NCBI GenBank assembly: GCA_007844125.1
Contig: CM017561.1
Location: 29,632,994-29,696,993, forward strand
Direction: 5' to 3'
Length of the DNA: 64,000 nt
Origin: Sinonovacula constricta
Lineage: Eukaryota > Mollusca > Bivalvia > Cardiida > Solecurtidae
Part shown: piece after piece, positions 56,504-64,000 of the stretch
How positions within the stretch are numbered: the first letter of the stretch is position 1
Layout: every line of letters starts with the position of its first letter
Translations under genes and position numbers: made by a program
The notes under the pieces: model-generated
The model's input: the letters and a program-made list of their open reading frames with translations, nothing else
Database searches by the model: none
Told to the model about the DNA's origin: nothing

Positions 56504-58317
56504 CGCCAAGAATATTGCATTATGTATTAATACATGTATTATGAAAATAATTAGAATGGAAGGCCTTTTTGCTTGATAGCATTATACACCATTTCTACCT
56601 GAAAAAAAGAGAACGATACACACACATACTTTTTTCCCCAACAACACATTATAGCATACAGTAGACATTGGATATACCAATGACGTCGCGTTTCCAGTCA
56701 AAACAAGTTTTAATCAATTAATATTTGCGTGCATGTTGTTAGAAGCTTGTTAGTCGACAATAAAACTTATATCAGTGGTTTTGGTGCATGATCACTTAAA
56801 TAGTATATTGAGGCATATAATACTGTACTTTTAGCATTAAGATTGTTCAAAACAAAATCAGTATCAGGCGCGTATCTGTGCCGTTTTTGAAGTTACGCGC
56901 AATTACTTATTTTTCTTTCTGCTATATTGGCTCAGTTGCATTTTAGGGTCTTTTTCGACCCAAAACAATGAGAAGAAAAAAAGAAAATACGTTGTTTTGA
57001 TTGGTATTGACTTAAATACAACTTTAAGAAACAATATAACTTGACATCTACTGTAGATGCTACGGAAATAAAATATATCATGGCTAACCCTTGGTAGGTG
57101 TCGACTTTCTTCTTCTTTTTTTTGTGTACTTTTTGATTTTTTGATTTTTCGATTGGCGGTCATGCACGTGCGTAATGTGCAGAATGGCAGATGCGCGCCT
57201 GAGTATGAAGTATTTTGAGGTAAACAGATCGAATGCTTTTAATATCTTCTAACATAAAAGATGATAAGAGGTTTTGTTTCACAGTCCAAAGACTAATCCA
57301 AAATTGATGTCGATTCTCTCTTTGCAACCATGATTTCTTTTCTACCTTTAACCAGCTTAAGAAATTTAGCGAAATTCTACTGCAAGACAATCTGAATAAT
57401 ATGGTTTGTCTTATTTATTTCAGTTTACTGGAAGTAGAAGTCGTATATGCATTATTTTGTTAATTCTATAAATAGAAAACTTTCCAGAATTTGCCATTGT
57501 GAGATTGTGTTGTTCATTGTTTGCCCAACTCTATCCATATATTTATAATTTTATATTTATAATTTTATATGTAAAAATAACTAAACCTAATTATCATAAA
57601 AATCAGCATATATTTACATTTAAAGTAAACCTTTTTTATTTAGTTCTGTGGACGTGTTAACATATTGGTGTCATGTATAGACGACGAAGAGCTATTGCAT
57701 ATTGATATTTTTAGGACATTAATTTTTAATCGTTTCTTTCTGGCAACAATGTAAACATTAAAATATCGCCAACCTCTGCTTTGCCGACGCAAGATAAGCC
57801 AATTGAAGTGTCAGAATCGGTGACGTACAGTAAACACTTATCCTACTTTGAACTAAAAATTCGTGCCTGGGCAAAATATGTTTATCAAGGTCAACCAGCT
57901 CCGATGGTAGAGGTATAATCGGAATCTGCACTTTTTTGCAAGAAGTCTTCAGTTATTGTTCATTTAAGGTTAGCTTGTATTTGTAAGCAACTAAGATATA
58001 TGGGGTTATAAACAAATGTAGCATGGTGCGGATGAATGGATTATTACATACCAATACCTACACTGTTCAATGTCGGTGTTGAGGGATCAGAATTGTCCAT
58101 GTATGCATACCTTTTTGTGTTTTAGTTACCACAGAACAAAGGTACATAGAAACATAATCAACAAACGTGGGGAGACCCTGCTCTGATTGGGTTCAGGGTG
58201 AGCGACTAAGAATACAGAAGTAGTACATAGAGTACTAGTACTTAGGAAAAGTACGAAGGTTGCTTGAACTTAACCTTGTCGCACTTGATTTTTTTTGACA
58301 CCATTTTTAAATTACCA

Positions 58318-58634
58318 GACTAGGTAGCGCAATCGGTAGAGCGTCGGCTCCAGGTACAGGAGGCCTCGGGTTCGATCCCGGACCGCAACATATCAGTCTT
58401 AAAAAATGGTAGTGGCATAGTTCCCTTGCGAACGCTCAAGCAAATATAAGGGTAGTTCCGCTACAGGTTGGCCCGGTGTCAAGATAATGTGACTGGGTGT
58501 GGTATCATGCTAGGTGTTCACGGTATGCTATACACAATGAAGGGCAGCACTATATCTGCTTCAAGTGAACACCGTCTCCAGATAACTGAAATAATGTTGG
58601 TGGGACGATAAACCCAATAAACAAACAAACAAAC
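58318..58634 (+). repeat. SINE family B, complete, plus strand
   Basis: The best-preserved copy. Head GGTAGCGCAATCGGTAGAGC (box A) and GGGTTCGATCCCGG (box B), body through 'gtgaacaccgtctccagata', and a tail AATAAACAAACAAACAAAC. The Pol III boxes are intact, which suits an active family. It does not fold as a full tRNA. Confidence 0.92.
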
Positions 58635-59578
58635 GTTCTAAAATTTATCTGCTCAAGACAAAATGCAAAGTAAGTACGATGCATTGATATGATAGAGATG
58701 CAGCAGCAAATATCATCTGTGTTAGGTGGTCAGGATCGCCACAATAAGTCTAAACTTGGTAAAATTGTGACACGATAATAGCTAGTTACATTATAAATAG
58801 CGCAGAATGTTAACGAAACAAACAAAAACAGAAACAAACATGTTAACAAACTTAAACGAAAGGAAGAAAGAACAGCTAACTCATTAACATAAGTTTCAAC
58901 TTGAATGTGTTTCACCTTTGTTTCTTATCTCACTTTCCTTTTTAAACTATACTGAAGAAATTATTTTAGCAAGTTCAGAGAGGATTGACTCCTTGGGAAC
59001 TTTGTGACCCGCGGAGGATCGTCCGTTTTGCTGTGCACATACTGCACGGGATTTTCGTGAAAGTTACGTTTCATGCTTACATAATGGTGAAGTTTAAAAA
59101 AGGGGGAAATCATGTTGTCAATGGATGGGCACAATTGGACAATACGGAAACGTTTTTGTCACATTGATTTATAGACGAAAACCAAAGTCGTAAAAAACTT
59201 ACTAAACTTTTTTTTCCTTTAGCATATTTTGTTTCGCCCAGTTTACATATATACAAAGATATATGAAAGGATCAGAACTTGTCAATACAGAGTGACCGCA
59301 CTTAAATGACCACAAATGGAAAACAGTAAGCGGACTATTACAGTTAAAACATACAACTATAACAATAACAATACAATACTCAGGTGAAATGACACATTCA
59401 AGTATCCAAACAGAGCGCATAGGACTGACAGCATTTTCCTCAACTTACTAAGACTTAAGAAAACAGAAGTATGCTTTGATTAAAAAATACAAGAAACGAC
59501 GAATTTCCATTTTTGAATTCAGTTTGCTTATTAACAAGTATGGCCTAATGGAGAGTAGAGCAGATATACAATAACGTG

Positions 59579-59579
<1 letters not shown>

Positions 59580-59632
<53 letters not shown>

Positions 59633-59687
59633 GTCTCTCTCTCACTCTCTCTCTCTCTCTCTGGCATTCTCTGTCTCTCTCTTTGTC

Positions 59688-59722
<35 letters not shown>

Positions 59723-59830
59723 GTCTCTCTCTGTCATTCTCTGTCTCTGTTCTCTCTCTGTCTCTGGCTCTCTCTCTGTCTCTGTCATTCTCTGTCTCTC
59801 TCTGTGTCTCTGGATATGGCTCTCTCTGTC

Positions 59831-59889
<59 letters not shown>

Positions 59890-59890
59890 T
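59580..59890 (+). repeat. (CT)n/(CTGT)n microsatellite
   Basis: An imperfect CT/GTCT tract of about 310 bp. Confidence 0.95.
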
Positions 59891-60067
59891 GCGTACAAAT
59901 TATGGAAAAGAACTAAACAAGTTTAAGCTGCTCCGAATAAAGAATCTTATAGTGGTTGATAAAAAACAAATTTGCCTTTCCTTTTTGTCGTTAGCTTTTG
60001 TGATATTTTGGAAAATATATCACAGAACATTGCAATGTATGTCGCTTGAATTGCCCTTTCCTATTTC

Positions 60068-60190
60068 GTTATATTTCACAGAGACAATTATGGTTATATT
60101 ATTTTATAATATAACATTATTGGCTACGTCCAGTTAATTATTGGCGGAGGAAGACCCCAGGCGCATGTCTGGGTAGAACCACCGGCGCAT
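60068..60190 (-). repeat. SINE family A fragment
   Basis: Inverse body 'cgtccagttaattattggcg', 'gtctgggtagaaccaccggc'. It ends abruptly at 'gcgcat'. Confidence 0.75.
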
Positions 60191-60279
60191 AAGATGTTCA
60201 AAATTCAACATGCAAAACATCTGGTCAAAATTTGTTTTAAAAGATATTGGCAAATCACAGAGACTCTTCATATGTTGAA

Positions 60280-60794
60280 TGTTTGTTTAATGGGTTTAAT
60301 TCAGTAATTCAATTATCTGGAGACGGTGTCCACTTAAAGCAGATTAAGGCCCGTCTTCACCAACCATTCTTATGCCTAAGTCACAAGGCACAATTTTCAT
60401 ACCAACAAAACTAAGATTTTTTTTAAGTTTCAATGTGACTTTAAGCTCAAATTAGCAACGTTCAAGTGTCATGCAAAAGTACAGAGATGTAGCTAAATAC
60501 ATAATGAAGATATTGTGGATTGAAATACATGACTTAAGCAATTTGTACTTAAGAAGTAAGTAGTTGGTGTAAACTGGCCATAGTGCTGCCTTCACTGTGT
60601 ATAGCATGCCGGGAACGCCTGGCATGATACCATACCCAGTCACATTATCCTGACACCGGGCCAACCAGTCGTGGAACTACCCTTATATTTGCTTGAGCGT
60701 TAGCAAGGGAGTTATACCACTACCATTTTAACGACTTTGATATGTCGCGGACCGGGATCGAGCCCGGGGCCTCATGTACCTGGAGCCGACGATA
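60280..60794 (-). repeat. SINE family B interrupted by a MITE
   Basis: Tail-side SINE sequence (60280-60345) stops at 'aaagcaga-t'. Body resumes at 'atagtgctgccttcactgtg' (about 60580) and runs to 'tacctggagccgac'. The terminal part of the tRNA-like head is missing. Confidence 0.88.
60349..60579. mobile_element. Small MITE inserted in a SINE
   Basis: Left end GGCCCGTCTTCACCAAC and right end GTTGGTGTAAACTGGCC are inverse copies with about 3 mismatches in 17. The inside, about 230 bp, has no coding frame. Flanking bases are TTA/A and ATA, so a short TWA or TA target duplication is possible, as in PIF/Harbinger or Tc1-type elements. The class cannot be fixed from one copy. Confidence 0.75.
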
Positions 60795-61439
60795 TTAAAT
60801 GCAGTAGACTATAATTCCTATAATAATCGTGGATGTATTGTTTGTATAATATAACGGTTATTGCCTTCAAAGTAAAAATAAATTCAAAACAAACTTTACG
60901 ACTTTTTTGAAACTCACCCTTTAACGAGGTCGTTCCCGCACGTACAGACAACGTATTCACTGTATACATAATGCAGACAAAACGTATTCATCAAATCATT
61001 CAACGCATTCGAATACATATACAAAGGGTAGATATCTACAGATTGGGATCTTGCAATGTACGATACATTGTACATGCCTATTTTGAACGGTTCTTACAAA
61101 TACAAGAGTTTAGAGTTAACCCCTCTTACAAATCAATGGAATTGTGATAAAATCGATGACTCGCAGATGAATTAGCTAAACTGGTCGTATGAGCTCCTAC
61201 AACCGCACCTACAAGGCCTGAGCAGGTTAACTTTAAGTCTGTTAAACTTCACTTGATCTGGGTTAAGCAAATAACGAAGATCCCGCTGAGCTATCTCCTG
61301 ATGAGAGCTGTCTAATCAGGATCTACGCCATTTGCTGCCCAGTCTTTAATCTCCCAACATTTCTTGTAACAAATTTCTAAAAAATATTAGCAGATATTTT
61401 AATTCGTATTGATCGAACGCGGCAGGCTCAGGTCTAAGC

Positions 61440-61680
61440 GGGGTATGCTGTTTCAAGTATGTAAACCCACTCGAGCAGTTTAATCTTTTGGAGAATCGCA
61501 TTCATGATCTGAAGGTCCAGGAGGGTTTGTTATGACGCCTGTTGCTACAACAGTTCTATGTAAGTGCTAAAATTGATCTCTTAAATAAATATGATCTCGA
61601 TGTAAATAGAACCAGTTTTGTCGACCCTGGCAAACTAGTTACTATTACAAAGAGGGTTAGCTTGGTCGTTATTACGCCGA
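61440..61680 (+). pseudogene. Possible decayed coding relic
   Basis: One frame reads EQFNLLENRIHDLKVQEGLL, a TGA, then continues RLLLQQFYVSAKIDLLNKYD with VNRTSFVDPGKLV to a final TGA near 61690. The composition is protein-like but no family is recognised. Its base composition is less AT-rich than its surroundings. It may be a retroelement remnant. Confidence 0.25.
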
Positions 61681-61874
61681 CCTCAATGTGATTTATACAA
61701 ATTGCAGGTGTTTAAATACAAATGTACTTGCACAAGTATTATGGGAAAGAAGTCAAATTATTCAAGCTGTATTGTTTTTAAAAGCCCCGCGAGTCTTAGA
61801 AAATGGTAGAAAATGCTACATACTTGTATAGAAATTGTTAATGATAGTCTTAATAGACCTATAATGGTGGTGCA

Positions 61875-62036
61875 TCTCTCTCCCTCCCTCTCTCTTTCTT
61901 TGTCTCTCTCATTCTTTAGCGCATTCTCTCACACGTTCCCCCCTCATTTACCATATACCATCTCCCTTCTCTCCTTCTCTCTTTCTCCCCCTCCCTCTCC
62001 TCTCTCTACTCCCTCTCTCCCTACCTCCCTTCCTCT
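61875..62036 (+). repeat. CT-rich low-complexity tract
   Basis: Pyrimidine-rich (CTCTCC) sequence leading directly into the 31-bp tandem array. Confidence 0.85.
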
Positions 62037-62250
62037 GTATATATAGAAACTTAACATTATATTCTCTGTATATATAGAAACTTAACATTCTATTCTCTGT
62101 ATATATAGAAACTTAACATTCTATTCTCTGTATATATAGAAACTTAACATTATATTCTCTCTATATATAGAAACTTAACATTATATTCTCTGTATATATA
62201 GAAACTTAACATTCTATTCTCTGTATATATAGCAACTTAACATTCTATCA
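62033..62250 (+). repeat. 31-bp tandem repeat, 7 copies
   Basis: Each unit contains CTGTATATATAGAAACTTAA followed by CATTCTATTCT. Copies differ by single bases only (cattct/cattat, ctgt/ctct), so the array is young. Confidence 0.92.
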
Positions 62251-62699
62251 AGAAACAGCCATGTCCTGGTTCCCTACACGAAGTATATTTTAGTGTTTTT
62301 AAGTCTTTTTACCGTAAATACCGTAAAATCTAATTTTTTATTCAATGGCACTTTAAAATGAACATACGCGATTCCCTTTGAACTGATTTTTAGCCCTATC
62401 TAAACACAATCTTTTTAGTGGAACAATGAATGTCAGCTATGCACAGATACTGACTTTTATATCAAGATACCGTTTTTTTTTTTCAAATTTCATATTTAAT
62501 AACAATCGTTCATAAATTTCTTTTGCTTATGACACGAAATGTAACAGCAGAGATGTAGCAGAATTTTTTAATGTTCTCATTTCATAACAGAAATAGCACT
62601 GTTTGTTCCTTAAGTGTGCCTAATTCGATTGTCTTTTCTTACACTTCTGTTATGCATCATTACTTTCGTTGAAATTCTTTTGTTTTTTCTTCGTTCCAG

Positions 62700-62914
62700 A
62701 CGGATTCACTTTCCTTCTGCTATGGCGACACGAAATTAGCGTTTATAAATGTGGCCCGGCAGGTCCGCTCTGGCAGATCATTGTTTCTCGGCGGTCTAGA
62801 TTGTCTGAGACCTTTCAGCGGAATTATTTTTCCAGACACAAACGCAAGCAAACGACAATGGGCCAAATAGATCTTGTGAACAGAGACCCCAACAACCTGA
62901 ATGAGCACGTGAAG
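62700..62914 (+). CDS. Caveolin, second gene, first coding exon (rest outside window)
   Basis: The exon ends with an ATG at 62858 followed by MGQIDLVNRDPNNLNEHVK (19 residues) and a GTAAGG donor after 62914. This is the conserved caveolin start of the oligomerisation region, collinear with exon 1 of the caveolin at 51567 and cut at the same codon. A strong acceptor (a T-rich tract then CCAG ending at 62699) precedes it. The frame stays open from 62700 through the ATG, with basic stretches (RHKRKQTT) before it. So translation may start at 62858, or an upstream exon may supply a longer N-terminus. The exon carrying FEDV.AEP is not found before 64000. Together with the previous gene it forms a tandem caveolin pair. 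Confidence 0.8.
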
Positions 62915-64000
62915 GTAAGGCCAAAGCACCGTGTGGCCAATAATCAAAAGTATTATAAATATACATGTGTGGTCAGTTTTCAGGTATACAAAGGATAAAT
63001 ATGCATTAATACTGTCATTATTGTACAACACTCAGCCAAGGCAATGCACAAAAACGTCAAATCATGGCACATTCATGACACGGAAATATCAACTGAAACA
63101 CAACATGTCATAAATAATTACAATTTTAATTGCAAAATATTACTATAAAGCATATTAATGTAAAAGTATATAACAACTATTGTTAACCGCTGAATTGGAG
63201 TGGGTGGGGTGACTTAGTAGTGAAGTATCTTTGAAATATCAAATAGTCACTCAAAAAGACTAAGATGAATTTCAAGCAGGCATATTGCAAAACCCTCTTG
63301 ACTACTCGATCTAGCAAAGCAAATCGAAAACATACTGCTTATTTCTAATGTTCAGTGCAATGATATGAAGGTCGTCTGATGATTTATAGTAGGGCCTTTC
63401 AAACACTAGAGCATTCTTGACCCCATTTTCGGCGTGTTGACAACCACGTCCCCCCCACTTCCACACCCCACGGCACTGAGGTATTTGCGATAACTATTAC
63501 CAATCACTGCTATTTTTAAACAGTTTTAAAATTAATATGTAAACGTTCATGAATAACGTTCAGATAACGTTTTAAAGTTACATCAAGTATTCCTGAGAGA
63601 AACTGAAACTGTTCGGGAGAATTAAGCCAAAATCATTCTCTTTCAAACAAATCAGGACCTATTCTTCTAAACAAAGCACCTATTTAGAGACATACCTGTT
63701 AAACTCACTGAGCGATCATCTTTGATTACAATATTATCATGCTCTATTTATTGATAAGCCATCCAAAGTCGTTATTATTTGCGAAAAGAATCAACTTAGA
63801 AACAGACCAACACTCAATGCTAGAGACGCAGCAGCTAGTTATCCTAATGCGGATATACCCTATTCAAAGCCAATTTATTTATTTATTTTTGCTTAGTTGA
63901 CAAATTTATTAACTAAATTGAATGCCAGTAAAAGTACGTGAGAACATGATTTATCTCCCGTACTTTGATAAAATGCTGCTATTCAAATATTTATTGCATG
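62915..64000 (+). other. Partial first intron of the second caveolin
   Basis: AT-rich, with a short C-rich patch near 63450. I see no exon, SINE or tandem repeat here. Confidence 0.5.

Noticed and set aside
56903..57390. Two minus-strand frames of 76-86 codons
   Set aside because: Low-complexity Lys/Phe-rich translation, no recognised motif and no splice context.
58318..58392. tRNA gene with clear A and B boxes
   Set aside because: It continues into the family B SINE body, the acceptor stem does not pair, and the same head recurs in about ten SINE copies.

Overview
The window is nuclear DNA from an animal, most likely a bivalve or other mollusc. The genes are split by many short introns with GT/AG borders. 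The encoded proteins are animal types (thymine DNA glycosylase, DNAJC2, caveolin, complex III assembly factors). The spacers are AT-rich and full of tRNA-derived SINEs, microsatellites and the 'agggccatgatggccct' repeat that I associate with bivalve genomes. Species and chromosome cannot be told from the sequence.

Layout. 1-6.0 kb: repeats and coding relics, including a RecQ-like helicase piece inside a possible inverted-repeat-bounded element. 6.7-10.3 kb, minus strand: three small mitochondrial genes in the order UQCC5 (SMIM4), UQCC6 (C12orf73/Brawnin), GATC. 18.8-26.2 kb, plus strand: thymine DNA glycosylase (TDG), seven visible coding exons and a long C-terminal tail. 30.6-48.1 kb, minus strand: DNAJC2 (MPP11/zuotin family), 17 coding exons that join in frame to 604 codons. 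51.6-54.3 kb, plus strand: a short cysteine-rich caveolin. 62.7-62.9 kb, plus strand: the first exon of a second caveolin that runs off the window.

The most interesting observation is the mitochondrial cluster. UQCC5 and UQCC6 are both complex III assembly factors and lie head-to-tail. A plausible splice donor 8 nt after the UQCC5 stop and an acceptor 7 nt before the UQCC6 ATG would leave the two reading frames 15 nt apart on one mRNA. Drosophila sloth1/sloth2 (homologues of SMIM4 and C12orf73) share one bicistronic transcript in the same order. GATC follows UQCC6 by 92 nt with no ATG between them, so it could be a third cistron. The shared-transcript part is inference and needs RNA evidence.

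Other points are a heptad-spaced array of SUMO-consensus motifs in TDG, a DNAJC2 intron that is almost wholly a 24/18-bp minisatellite running up to its splice donor, a TTAA-flanked piggyBac-like element, and nested SINE and MITE insertions with readable borders. Coding coordinates come from reading splice borders and checking phase by hand. Untranslated ends, promoters and upstream non-coding exons were not resolved.
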